From NCBI GenBank assembly GCA_025359045.1, contig JANYHN010000013.1, positions 1 through 64,000 on the forward strand: a stretch of 64,000 nt of DNA, given 5' to 3'. The notes under the pieces were generated by a model, which was given only the letters and a program-made list of their open reading frames with translations, made no database searches and was not told the origin of the DNA. The stretch is from Hyphomicrobiales bacterium. GTDB taxonomy: Bacteria; Pseudomonadota; Alphaproteobacteria; Rhizobiales; Aestuariivirgaceae. Made by a program: the position numbers and the translations under genes. This document shows positions 46,119 through 54,719 of this stretch, piece after piece (position 1 is the stretch's first letter; each line of letters opens with the position of its first letter).

Positions 46119-46877
46119 GTGACTGTTGAACCGCGTGTAGAAGAATTGCTGGCGTCGATCCGCAAGGCCATTGATGATGACTTGGGCGGAATTTCTGCGC
46201 CCCCTTCCACTAAAACATCTGGCAACTCGCAAGGCACATTAATGCGCGGCGCACTGCGTGAAATGCGGGTGAATTTTGATCCCAGCGCTGCAGGCCGCGA
46301 ACAGGCCGACGGTGAAATTTCTCAATTGCGCGAGCGTATCGGCCGCAGCCGCTCTGATTCAGCTTTTGCAATCAGTCCACCTACGCCAAAACCGCACGTG
46401 CCGCGCGCGTCACTTTCGCCGGAGCCAACCAGACGTAACGGTATTGGCAGCATCCTGTCTGGCGAAATATCACGCCCCGAACTGCCGCCGCGCCAGCCAC
46501 CCGCGTTGCGCCAAACTTATGTTGAAGAAACGCCGCGCTATGTTGAACCTGCCGTCTATGAGCCTGAATATCAGGAGCGCATATGGGAAGAGCAGGCTGA
46601 ACTCCAACATCAGCAAGAATATTATGAACCTGCTTATGCGCCTCAACCTTCGCAAGGCGCTTTGGTTTCGCCCAGCACAGCTTATTCGGCGCAAAATTCA
46701 TTTCAACAGCTGACTGATGCTATCATGGCCCGCGCTTCGGGCGACCGTGGCATTGAAGATATCACGCAGAATTTGCTGCGTGGCATGCTCAAAACTTGGC
46801 TCGACGATAATTTGCCACAACTCGTCGAAAAACTGGTGCGCGAAGAGATTGAGCGCGTGGCCCGGCGCGGGCGTTAA
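46119..46877 (+). CDS. popZ: Polar organizing protein PopZ-like (DUF2497)
   Basis: 252 aa. A short conserved N-terminal helix (PRVEELLASIRKAIDDD), a long Pro/Glu/Gln-rich disordered middle (about 60-190), and a conserved C-terminal helical region (about 200-252) with GMLKTWLDDNLPQLVEKLVREEI. This is the PopZ layout: the C-terminus oligomerises into polar matrices and the N-terminal helix binds client proteins at the cell pole. GTG start. Its place between tolC and valS is standard in Rhizobiales. Confidence 0.85.
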   Translation: MTVEPRVEELLASIRKAIDDDLGGISAPPSTKTSGNSQGTLMRGALREMRVNFDPSAAGREQADGEISQLRERIGRSRSDSAFAISPPTPKPHVPRASLSPEPTRRNGIGSILSGEISRPELPPRQPPALRQTYVEETPRYVEPAVYEPEYQERIWEEQAELQHQQEYYEPAYAPQPSQGALVSPSTAYSAQNSFQQLTDAIMARASGDRGIEDITQNLLRGMLKTWLDDNLPQLVEKLVREEIERVARRGR

Positions 46878-46947
46878 TTCCACCCTGTTGCGAATGGGTC
46901 AAAGGTGGTGTTTAAGCGCCGCAACTCAAGCAACAAAGAATCCCTAA

Positions 46948-49839
46948 ATGACTCTCGACACAAAATTCGTTCCCGCCGAAATGGAAGCCCGTCTTTATAA
47001 ACAGTGGGAAGAGGGTGGTTATTTCAAACCGGGCCGCAAGCCAAACGCCAAACCGTTCACCATTGTCATTCCGCCGCCGAATGTCACTGGTTCGCTCCAT
47101 ATGGGGCACGCACTCAACAACACCATTCAAGATATTTTAGTGCGTTTTGAACGCATGCGGGGCAGGGATGTGTTGTGGCAACCGGGCACTGATCATGCTG
47201 GCATCGCCACGCAGATGGTGGTGGAGCGATTGCTCGCCAAAGAAAATAAGACTGACCGCAAGACCATGGGCCGCGAGGCATTCCTCAAACGCGTATGGGA
47301 ATGGAAAGATGAATCCGGCGGCATCATCACACAACAACTCCGCCGTCTGGGCGCATCGTGCGATTGGAGTCGCGAACGCTTCACCATGGACGAGGGCCTG
47401 TCGAAAGCTGTGCGTAAAGTTTTCGTGCAGCTCTATAAAGAGGGGCTGATTTATAAAGACACGCGTCTCGTCAATTGGGATCCGGTTTTTGAAACCGCGA
47501 TCAGCGATCTCGAAGTTGAAACCCGCGACACCAAGGGTGCTATGTGGTCATTCGCCTATCCGCTGGTCGATGGTGAAATTGATGGCCTGAAAGAAATTGT
47601 CATTTCCACCACGCGGCCTGAAACCATGTTGGGTGATGGCGCAGTTGCCGTGCATCCATCGGATGAGCGCTATAAAAATCTTGTGGGCAAAATGGTTTGG
47701 CTGCCCATCGCCAATCGCAAAATCCCCATCATCGCCGATGAATATCCCGATCCCGAATTCGGCACAGGTGCTGTGAAGATCACTGGCGCTCATGATGAAA
47801 ACGATTTTCATGTGGCAAAGCGCAACAATATTCCGCTGATCATGTTGATGGATAAAAAAGCCCGCATGATTTCCACGCCCGAAAACCATGTGCCCGAGCG
47901 TTATAACGGCATTGATCGTTACAAGGCGCGTGAAATGATTTTGGAAGAAATCGAAGCGCTTGGTTTCTATCGCGGCAAAGAAGAAAAGATGATCCCGCAA
48001 CCCTTTGGTGATCGCAGCAATGTGGTGATCGAGCCGATGCTCACCGAGCAATGGTATGTGAATGCTGGCGAACTCGCCAAGCCCGCTATCAAAGTTGTCG
48101 AAGAAGGCCAAACCAAATTCGTTCCAGCCAATTGGGATAAAACTTATTACGAATGGATGCGCAACATTCAGCCCTGGTGCATCTCGCGCCAACTCTGGTG
48201 GGGCCACCAAATTCCGGCGTGGTATGGGTTTGGCGATCGCCAAGTCAAATCAATCATTGGAAATGCGAAACTGTTAAATTCCGGAATCACTGTAACAATA
48301 CAGCGTACCGTTGATAGAGAAACAGGTCGTGACAATGCTTTTTCTGCGGTGGAAAAAGACCTCGTCTTTTGTCTGGAACAATTTGATCCTAATTCTGCGG
48401 AATTTTTTGAACGACTTGGTGAGCTCTCCTCATTATCCGAATTGAAGACTTGGCGTGTAGTTGAAGTTAGTAATAGGGCGGACGCGGCCAATGTTCTTCT
48501 TGATTCAGTCATAGCCAATGATCCCTGCTATCCTGTTTGGCGCGACGAAGACGTGCTCGACACATGGTTCTCCTCTGCTCTCTGGCCGTTCTCAACACTC
48601 GGCTGGCCCGAGCAAACGCCGATCCTCAAGCGCCATTATAAAACCGACGTGCTGGTCACAGGGTTCGACATCATCTTCTTCTGGGTGGCTCGCATGATGA
48701 TGATGGGCCTGCATTTCATGGATGGCGAAGTGCCATTTGAGACGGTCTATATCCACGCTCTCGTTCGCGACGAGAAGGGCCAGAAAATGTCGAAGTCCAA
48801 GGGCAATGTCATTGACCCGTTGGAATTGATTGATGAGTTCGGCGCCGATGCCTTGCGCTTCACAATGGCCGCTATGGCTGCACAAGGGCGTGATCTGAAG
48901 CTCGCCAAATCGCGTGTAGAGGGTTACCGCAACTTCGCCACCAAGCTGTGGAATGCCGCGCGTTTTGCCGAAATGAACGGCGTGGCCAAGGACGAAAATT
49001 TTGATCCCGTCGCCGCCCGTGTCTCCGTCAATCGCTGGATTGCAGGTGTAGCCGCGCGGTGCCGCGATACGGTGACGAAAGCGATTGAAGACCACAAATA
49101 CAATGAAGCCGCCGCCAGCCTGTATCAATTCGCCTGGAATGTCTATTGCGATTGGTATGTGGAATTGATCAAGCCGATTTTGACCGGAACCGACGAGACC
49201 GCCAAAGCCGAAACCCGCGCCTGTGCGGCCTGGGCGTTTGAGCAAATCCTTGTCTTGCTGCACCCCTTCATGCCCTTCATCACCGAAGAGCTGTGGAGTA
49301 AAACTGCCACCCGCAGCCATATGTTGATCGACGCAAGCTGGCCTTCATATCAAGGCCTTGGCGATGCAAAAGCCGATGCTGAAATGAATTGGGTCATCCG
49401 CTTGATTTCCGAAATCCGCTCCGTGCGCGCCGAAATGAACGTGAACGCCGGAGCCAAAATCCCCTGCGTGATTGTGGGTGCCGCCCAAGAAGCCCGCATG
49501 CGCACCGCCAATTGGGAAGCCGAAATCATGCGGCTCGCAAGGCTATCATCATTGGTGTTCGAAGACGTGGTTCCCCCAGCCTCAGCCCAAATCGCCTTAG
49601 ACGAAGCCACAGTAGCACTTCCCCTCGAAGGCATGATCGACTTCGCCGCAGAGCGTGCAAGGCTCAACAAAGAACTCGAAAAAATCGCCAAAGACATGGG
49701 GGGGGTAGACGGGCGTTTGAACAACCCCGGCTTTGTTGCAAAAGCCCCACCCGAAGTGCTGGTCGAAAGCCGCGAATTGAAAGCGCAGTTGGAAGAGAAG
49801 AAGGCGAAGGTGCTTGAGGCGTTGAGGAGGTTGGGGTGA
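46948..49839 (+). CDS. valS: Valyl-tRNA synthetase
   Basis: 963 aa class I synthetase. HIGH-type motif is PPPNVTGSLHMGHALNN; the editing domain (about 190-330) has TTRPETMLGDGAVAVHP; KMSKSKGNVIDPL is the KMSKS loop. An anticodon-binding bundle and a C-terminal coiled coil (about 890-963) follow. Between GHQIPAWYG and DEDVLDTWFSS there are about 100 residues (429-532) of AT-richer, non-family-like sequence where shorter linkers are usual; the frame stays open. It charges tRNA-Val. Confidence 0.95.
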   Translation: MTLDTKFVPAEMEARLYKQWEEGGYFKPGRKPNAKPFTIVIPPPNVTGSLHMGHALNNTIQDILVRFERMRGRDVLWQPGTDHAGIATQMVVERLLAKENKTDRKTMGREAFLKRVWEWKDESGGIITQQLRRLGASCDWSRERFTMDEGLSKAVRKVFVQLYKEGLIYKDTRLVNWDPVFETAISDLEVETRDTKGAMWSFAYPLVDGEIDGLKEIVISTTRPETMLGDGAVAVHPSDERYKNLVGKMVWLPIANRKIPIIADEYPDPEFGTGAVKITGAHDENDFHVAKRNNIPLIMLMDKKARMISTPENHVPERYNGIDRYKAREMILEEIEALGFYRGKEEKMIPQPFGDRSNVVIEPMLTEQWYVNAGELAKPAIKVVEEGQTKFVPANWDKTYYEWMRNIQPWCISRQLWWGHQIPAWYGFGDRQVKSIIGNAKLLNSGITVTIQRTVDRETGRDNAFSAVEKDLVFCLEQFDPNSAEFFERLGELSSLSELKTWRVVEVSNRADAANVLLDSVIANDPCYPVWRDEDVLDTWFSSALWPFSTLGWPEQTPILKRHYKTDVLVTGFDIIFFWVARMMMMGLHFMDGEVPFETVYIHALVRDEKGQKMSKSKGNVIDPLELIDEFGADALRFTMAAMAAQGRDLKLAKSRVEGYRNFATKLWNAARFAEMNGVAKDENFDPVAARVSVNRWIAGVAARCRDTVTKAIEDHKYNEAAASLYQFAWNVYCDWYVELIKPILTGTDETAKAETRACAAWAFEQILVLLHPFMPFITEELWSKTATRSHMLIDASWPSYQGLGDAKADAEMNWVIRLISEIRSVRAEMNVNAGAKIPCVIVGAAQEARMRTANWEAEIMRLARLSSLVFEDVVPPASAQIALDEATVALPLEGMIDFAAERARLNKELEKIAKDMGGVDGRLNNPGFVAKAPPEVLVESRELKAQLEEKKAKVLEALRRLG

Positions 49840-49849
49840 AGGAAAATTT

Positions 49850-50212
49850 ATGAGAAAAACTTTTGTCAGATTTCTTCAACTTTGTCTTCTCGTCTCGATG
49901 ATCATAATTTTCGGATTCATTGTTTTTGACATCAAAATTCCTCTGCGACTATTATTTGGTTTTTTATTTTCCATTTGCTCTCTTGGCTTTCTATGGTTCT
50001 TGTCTCAATTTCTATTGGATTTACGGCAATACAGTAGAGCCGGTTGGAATTTTGAAAAACGGAAGCCGCGCGTTGTATTCCAACGGGAAGAGTTTGGAGG
50101 TGGACCAGATATGTCACCGCAAGAAATGATACGGCTTGGTTATCCGTTGGCAATTCTGTTTTTTTTGGTATTTTCTGTTGTATTTGGAACAATATTTTTG
50201 ACTATCAATTAA
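49850..50212 (+). CDS. Small AT-rich membrane protein
   Basis: 120 aa, family not recognised. Three likely membrane helices (LCLLVSMIIIFGFIVFD, LFGFLFSICSLGFLWFL, LAILFFLVFSVVFGTIFL) surround a basic cytoplasmic-type loop with EKRKPRVVFQREE. AAGGAA lies upstream of the ATG, which is 10 bases after valS. AT-rich compared with valS, and followed by an inverted repeat that probably stops transcription. Confidence 0.62.
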   Translation: MRKTFVRFLQLCLLVSMIIIFGFIVFDIKIPLRLLFGFLFSICSLGFLWFLSQFLLDLRQYSRAGWNFEKRKPRVVFQREEFGGGPDMSPQEMIRLGYPLAILFFLVFSVVFGTIFLTIN

Positions 50213-50229
50213 TTCGCATTCATCCCTGC

Positions 50230-50375
50230 CACCCCCACAGCCCTTCGGGCAGCTCCCCCGGCAAGCCGGAGGGAGCGTGTAAAATTTCAGTTTCGTGCTT
50301 GGTATGACGGGCGGTGTTTATTCATCACGCTCCCTCAGCTTGCTGGGGGAGCTGTCCGAAGGACTGAGGGGGGCC
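50230..50375. repeat. Facing pair of repeat R2 (copies A and B), possible two-way terminator
   Basis: Copy A (50230-50279, inverted) and copy B (50326-50375) are ~50-base near-complements around CGCTCCCTC and GGGGGAGCTG, separated by 46 bases. They lie between convergent genes. Copy B also encodes the end of the DUF559 protein. A third copy is at 50765-50818. Confidence 0.7.
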
Positions 50376-50731
50376 TTTGGTTGATACAGGCTCGGTCTCC
50401 CATCTAACTTCGCCAATATCCCATCAAGCGCGTCGTTCAAATGTTTATAAACATCCACGTTGTCGATACGGTGCACTTGGAATCCAACAGCTTCCAAATA
50501 TTTTGATCGCCGCGCATCATAAGCCACTTCCTCATCTGAACTATGTGTATCGCCATCAACTTCTATGATGAAAGCTTTCTCACGACACAGAAAATCCACG
50601 ATATACGAGCCAATCAGAACCTGCCGCACAAATCGATGGCCACCCAAACTGCGTTTGCGCAATGCGCCCCATAATTTTATTTCAGCAGGTGTTTGCCGCC
50701 TCCGCAATTCACGGGAAAATTTTTGGTTCAT
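50318..50731 (-). CDS. DUF559 family endonuclease-like protein
   Basis: 137 aa. RRQTPAEIKLWGALRKRSLGG, KFRRQ-type RFVRQVLIGSYIVDFLCREKAFIIEVDG and DARRSKYLEAVGF (quoted in parts) are the DUF559/Vsr-like PD-(D/E)xK core; D and ExD/E residues in the FIIEVDG segment could bind metal. The family is common and its role is mostly unknown. The last ~20 residues (PLSPSDSSPSKLRERDE) come from repeat R2 copy B, so the natural C-terminus was replaced or extended by the repeat. Confidence 0.85.
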   Translation of the reverse strand: MNQKFSRELRRRQTPAEIKLWGALRKRSLGGHRFVRQVLIGSYIVDFLCREKAFIIEVDGDTHSSDEEVAYDARRSKYLEAVGFQVHRIDNVDVYKHLNDALDGILAKLDGRPSLYQPKAPLSPSDSSPSKLRERDE

Positions 50732-50764
50732 GCTTTGATGTTAAGTGACGTGGATCTCGTGTCA

Positions 50765-50818
50765 AGCACCCCCTCAGCTTCGCTGGGGGAGCTGTCCGAA
50801 GGACTGAGGGGGTGCTTT
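50765..50818. repeat. Dispersed repeat R2, copy C
   Basis: CACCCCCTCAGCTTCGCTGG to CTGAGGGGGTG; same orientation and nearly identical core to copy B. It lies in the gap between the DUF559 gene and ogt. Palindromic ends can form a hairpin. Confidence 0.75.
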
Positions 50819-50883
50819 GATCAACCTCACTTTGACAGATATTCTTGCTTTCATCGTCTTACTAAAAAGCTTAGCATTCTATC

Positions 50884-51390
50884 ATGCCTCCAATCCTCAA
50901 AACCCGCATCCCAACGCCCATCGGCGATATGATCCTTGTCGCCCGAGATGGTGTGTTGCTGCTGCTGGAATTTGAAGATGCGATGCCTCGTATTGAGTGC
51001 CAGATGAAGGCGCGGTTTCAGGATTTTGAGTTGCAGCTTGCCAGCAATCCGTTTGGCTTGTACGATGTGATGAAAGATTATTTCAGCGGCAACATTCAAG
51101 CCATCGATAATATCCTGACCGATGGCGGCGGAACAGCTTTTGAAAAACAAGTTTGGTCTGAACTCCGTAAAATCCCCACCGGCACCACAGTCTCCTATGG
51201 CTTCATCGCGCGCAAACTAGGCGACATCAATATGAGCCGCGCGGTGGGCACAGCCAATGGTCGCAATCCCATTGCCATCGTCGTTCCCTGCCACCGCGTC
51301 ATCGGTGCTGATGGTTCTATGACGGGTTATGGCGGCGGCATTGCCCGCAAAGAATGGCTGCTGCGTCATGAAGGTGCGTTGCTGATTTAA
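50884..51390 (+). CDS. ogt: Methylated-DNA--protein-cysteine methyltransferase
   Basis: 168 aa suicide repair protein for O6-alkylguanine. The alkyl-acceptor Cys136 is in IVVPCHRVIGADG; FEKQVWSELRKIPTGTTVSYG and NPIAIV mark the DNA-binding helix-turn-helix domain. No Ada regulatory domain, so Ogt type. It is monocistronic after repeat R2 copy C. Confidence 0.93.
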   Translation: MPPILKTRIPTPIGDMILVARDGVLLLLEFEDAMPRIECQMKARFQDFELQLASNPFGLYDVMKDYFSGNIQAIDNILTDGGGTAFEKQVWSELRKIPTGTTVSYGFIARKLGDINMSRAVGTANGRNPIAIVVPCHRVIGADGSMTGYGGGIARKEWLLRHEGALLI

Positions 51391-51436
51391 GCAAAAAGGG
51401 CGTGAGCGTCCCCACGAACCAGTTTGCACCAGCTTT

Positions 51437-51458
51437 CGAATTTTATGCGTAAAATTCG
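51437..51458. repeat. AT-rich perfect inverted repeat
   Basis: CGAATTTTA, loop TGCG, TAAAATTCG. It lies between ogt and the end of cobM in a 151-base gap. There is no T-run on either strand, so it is not a standard terminator; it could be a protein site or a stabilising 3' hairpin for the cob operon mRNA. Confidence 0.4.
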
Positions 51459-51541
51459 GAAAAACAATATTTACAATATCAAACAGCAGGGCCGTTGAAT
51501 TAAACGACCGAATTGCTATTTAGTCCTATTATGAGAACAAG

Positions 51542-52330
51542 TCAAGAACTTTTTTGAATTTTCTTTTTGACGGTTTTTCGGTTGCGCAGAACATGTTCGT
51601 GTTCTTTGTCATACAAGGCCGAATCCCTGAATTCCGTATGCCCCAAAACTGGCCCCACCAAAACTAGGGCAGTGCGCGTTATTTTGGCTTCTTTCACCTT
51701 TTTGGCAATCGTTGACAGCGTGCCATGAATGAAAAGTTCATCTGGCCATGTCACACGGTAGGCCACAACTACCGGGCAATCAGCGCCATAATGCGGGGTC
51801 AACTCGCGTTCAATGTGGCCGAGATTTCGGATCGACAAATGAATTGCCAAAGTCGCCTTTGATGCACCCAGCAGCGCCAGCTCCTCTCCCGGAGGCATGG
51901 CTGAAGCCTGCATCGTTGTGCGGGTCAAAATAACGGTCTGAGCAATTTCTGGCAGTGTGAATTCAGTTTTTAATGCGGCCGCTGCAGCCGCAAAAGCGGG
52001 AACACCCGGCGTCACGTCATATTCAATGCCTAACGCATCAAGTCTTCTCATCTGTTCGGCAATTGCTCCGTACAAGGACGGATCGCCGGAATGGACGCGG
52101 GCTACGTGCTGATTTTTTGAATGCGCCAATTTGATTTCGTCGATAATCTGATCAAGATGAAGCGGGGCTGTATCAACGACACGTGCACCCTCAGGGGCAG
52201 CCTTCACAATTTCTTCAGGCACAAGAGAGCCAGCATATAGACATACGGGGCAGGATTGGATGAGCTTCAATCCACGAACAGTGATGAGGTCAGCTGCCCC
52301 GGGGCCAGCGCCAATAAAGTGTACTTTCAT
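51542..52330 (-). CDS. cobM: Precorrin-4 C11-methyltransferase
   Basis: 262 aa SAM methylase. VHFIGAGPGAADLITVRG (3-20) binds SAM; CLYAGSLVPEEI, VARVHSGDPSLYGAI and TPGVPAFAAAAAAL are CobM/CbiF signatures. It is last in the minus-strand operon cbiX-cobH-cobL-cobI-cbiG/cobJ-cobM. The C-terminus is unusually Lys-rich (KTVKKKIQKSS). It overlaps the preceding gene by 4 bases. Confidence 0.93.
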   Translation of the reverse strand: MKVHFIGAGPGAADLITVRGLKLIQSCPVCLYAGSLVPEEIVKAAPEGARVVDTAPLHLDQIIDEIKLAHSKNQHVARVHSGDPSLYGAIAEQMRRLDALGIEYDVTPGVPAFAAAAAALKTEFTLPEIAQTVILTRTTMQASAMPPGEELALLGASKATLAIHLSIRNLGHIERELTPHYGADCPVVVAYRVTWPDELFIHGTLSTIAKKVKEAKITRTALVLVGPVLGHTEFRDSALYDKEHEHVLRNRKTVKKKIQKSS

Positions 52331-54033
52331 TTTGCATCCATTTTTTTCGCATAACCACGCGGCGTGTAAGCATAAGTCTTGCCATCGCCCCGTGTGATTG
52401 ATTTTGATTGTGACGAACCCACCATCACTATTGTAAGCATATCGACTTCTTCGGGATTGAATTCCGAGAACTTCCGTATACGGACGTTTTCTTCAGGCCG
52501 TCCCAGATTGGTGGCCACAACAACTGGCGTATCAGGCGGGCGATGATTTTTAAGAATGGCAAAGGCGCGTTCCAATTGGTCGCGGCGTTTGAGTGAGCGC
52601 GGGTTATAAAATGAAATCACAAAATCTCCCTCCGCCGCCGCCTTGATGCGTTTCTCAATGGCTACCCAAGGCGTCAACAAATCCGATAGTGAGATACAGC
52701 AGAAATCATGGCCGATCATTGCGCCGGCCTTGGCTGATGCCGCTTGGAAAGCAGAGATACCGGGATGCACCTCCACCTTGATGCGGTTTGGTTCGCGGTC
52801 GATCAATTCATAAACCAAAGCCGCCATCGCATAAATCGCCGCATCGCCGGAACAGATCAACGCCACGCGCTTACCTTGCTTGGCGAGCTCAATAGCATGG
52901 CGGCACCGGGCTTCTTCATCACCGAGGGGAAAACGGTGTTCGGTCTGATCGATCAACATATCTGAGACGAGATCGAGATAAAGGCCATAGCCAACCCATT
53001 CGGTGGCCAAGGCCAGTTCAATTGAAACATTCGGACTCCGAGTAATTCTATGTCCAGGGCCAATACCGACCACAGAAACCTGGCCACGTCGTTCTCCTTG
53101 GTGATTTTGAAAATCATCGAATGATGCAGCTTCTGCAATTGCAATAGTTGCGCGTTTGCTTTTAACTTTAGGCACCAACAATTTTCCATTGGGTCCAACT
53201 AGGGCCAATGCCGCAGCTTCGGCAACGCTTGGGGTTCCAACTTCATGCTCAACAATTGGAGAGGGTGTTATAATGCGATCCGACTCGGCCTTTAATTGTT
53301 CAGCTGTAAAATAAAATACATTTTTAAACTGATTGATCGCAGTTTCATCTTCCTTCAGATCAATTGATCCAAATTGATGAATAGATTTCTCAGAAATATT
53401 GTGCGTCGCCAAGGTTTCATCTAGCAGCAATTTCACTTCCGCAGGGTCAGTGCCCCGTTCGCACCCAATGCCAACGGCCAAAGTAAAGGGGTGATAGACG
53501 AGATGATGCGGGCCACTGGGTTTATTATAGATCGAGATTTCTTGAGTTACGATTTCACCACGCAACTTAGCAGCGGCTGCGGCTTTATGATCGGTTTGAT
53601 TTGAAAGAACTGCCCTTGTTGGCTCATCAAGTGACTGACCGAACATAACATCACTCGCAGTGGTAATCGCCGGATTGCCAGACGTCAGGGACGCAATTTT
53701 CCGCGCCAGATCGTTTGCGCCATGATGTCCGCCTAGTAGAGGAACCACCGATGAGCCATCTTCGGCAACTGCGACAACAGGCGGTTCGATAGACTTATTC
53801 TTCAGACGGTCTGCAACTGCACGGATCAAAATGCCAGACGCACAAATTCCAATGATGGGATGATTGAGCATAAATGCGCGAGAGATTGCATGTGTTGCTT
53901 TTTCATAGTGCACATCGCAGCCTTCTAATCTTTCCGGTCCATGAATCGATCCACCAAGATTTACTTTCAGCTTCTTCGCCATGCTCAGGGCTGATGGCCC
54001 GAGAATGAATATCGAAATTTCTTTGGTATTCAT
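52327..54033 (-). CDS. CbiG-CobJ fusion: cobalt-precorrin-5A hydrolase-like domain plus precorrin-3B C17-methyltransferase
   Basis: 568 aa. Residues about 1-130 are CbiG N/central domains (ICASGILIRAVADRL, VVPLLGGHHGANDLA), about 183-303 a CobE/CbiG C-terminal domain (VGIGCERGTDPAEVK, TPSVAEAAAL), and 317-568 CobJ (VVGIGPGHRITRSP, CSGDAAIYAMAALVYEL, VHPGISAFQAASAKAGA, SFYNPRS). CobJ methylates C17 and contracts the ring; CbiG opens the lactone and loses the C2 unit in the anaerobic route. Such fusions are known in alphaproteobacteria. It overlaps cobI and cobM by 4 bases. Confidence 0.9.
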   Translation of the reverse strand: MNTKEISIFILGPSALSMAKKLKVNLGGSIHGPERLEGCDVHYEKATHAISRAFMLNHPIIGICASGILIRAVADRLKNKSIEPPVVAVAEDGSSVVPLLGGHHGANDLARKIASLTSGNPAITTASDVMFGQSLDEPTRAVLSNQTDHKAAAAAKLRGEIVTQEISIYNKPSGPHHLVYHPFTLAVGIGCERGTDPAEVKLLLDETLATHNISEKSIHQFGSIDLKEDETAINQFKNVFYFTAEQLKAESDRIITPSPIVEHEVGTPSVAEAAALALVGPNGKLLVPKVKSKRATIAIAEAASFDDFQNHQGERRGQVSVVGIGPGHRITRSPNVSIELALATEWVGYGLYLDLVSDMLIDQTEHRFPLGDEEARCRHAIELAKQGKRVALICSGDAAIYAMAALVYELIDREPNRIKVEVHPGISAFQAASAKAGAMIGHDFCCISLSDLLTPWVAIEKRIKAAAEGDFVISFYNPRSLKRRDQLERAFAILKNHRPPDTPVVVATNLGRPEENVRIRKFSEFNPEEVDMLTIVMVGSSQSKSITRGDGKTYAYTPRGYAKKMDAK

Positions 54034-54719
54034 TTGGCGCTCACAATAATCGTCGTAAAATATGGCAGGGTGTCACCTTCGATGTTTTCGACGGCAGTGA
54101 TTTTCTGATTTTCATGCGTGGCATTTTGGACGGCGATGGCTTTTGACAGCAATCCCAGTTCTGCCAAAATCAATTTCACTTTCCCAAAATGTCGGCCCAC
54201 TTTGATAATGGCAACGGCTTGGGCGGTGGCCAGTTCGAAGTGCAATTTATCTTCGGGTAGAGTGGCAGGCAAAACTTTCAGCATGTCATTGCGCCCCACC
54301 AAAGGTTGGCCGATTGCTGCAGCGGCAGCGGCGATAGAGGTGACGCCCGGAATGACGATGGTTTTATACTTCGTGGCCAGACGTTCAAAAATATACATGA
54401 AGCTGCCATAGAAAAACGGATCACCTTCACACAGCATCACAACATTTTTTCCAGAATCGAGCGCTGCTGCAATGGCGGCTGAACCTTTGTCATAGGCCTC
54501 TTCGCCCGGTTCGCGTTCCACACGCATTGGCATGTCGATAGCAATTTCAATTGTGCCGTCTGCGATAAACGGCTTGGCAATGTCTCTTGCGGTGGAATCT
54601 TTGCCGTTGGCACAGAGATAAGCGATCACATCAGTGGTCGAGATCAAGCGCCAAGCTTTAACCGTCATCAATTCAGGGTCGCCGGGACCAACGCCCACGC
54701 CATATAAAGTTCCGGTCAT
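54030..54719 (-). CDS. cobI: Precorrin-2 C20-methyltransferase
   Basis: 229 aa. GTLYGVGVGPGDPELMTVKA at the start, then VVMLCEGDPFFYGSFMYIF and VIPGVTSIAAAAAAIG, mark CobI/CbiL. ATG 54719 overlaps the cobL stop by 4 bases; an in-frame start at 54737 would add 6 residues. The substrate could be precorrin-2 (aerobic) or cobalt-factor II; sequence does not settle it. Confidence 0.92.
   Translation of the reverse strand: MTGTLYGVGVGPGDPELMTVKAWRLISTTDVIAYLCANGKDSTARDIAKPFIADGTIEIAIDMPMRVEREPGEEAYDKGSAAIAAALDSGKNVVMLCEGDPFFYGSFMYIFERLATKYKTIVIPGVTSIAAAAAAIGQPLVGRNDMLKVLPATLPEDKLHFELATAQAVAIIKVGRHFGKVKLILAELGLLSKAIAVQNATHENQKITAVENIEGDTLPYFTTIIVSAK

Noticed and set aside
48592-49320. 242-aa open frame antisense to valS
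   Set aside because: Opposite the conserved KMSKS and catalytic region of valS; no family resemblance.
50230-50818. R2 repeats as a CRISPR array
   Set aside because: Only three copies, in both orientations, with unequal spacing and a gene between; no cas genes.
51437-51458. Perfect inverted repeat as a terminator for ogt or cobM
   Set aside because: No T-run follows on either strand, and it is about 80 bases past the cobM stop.
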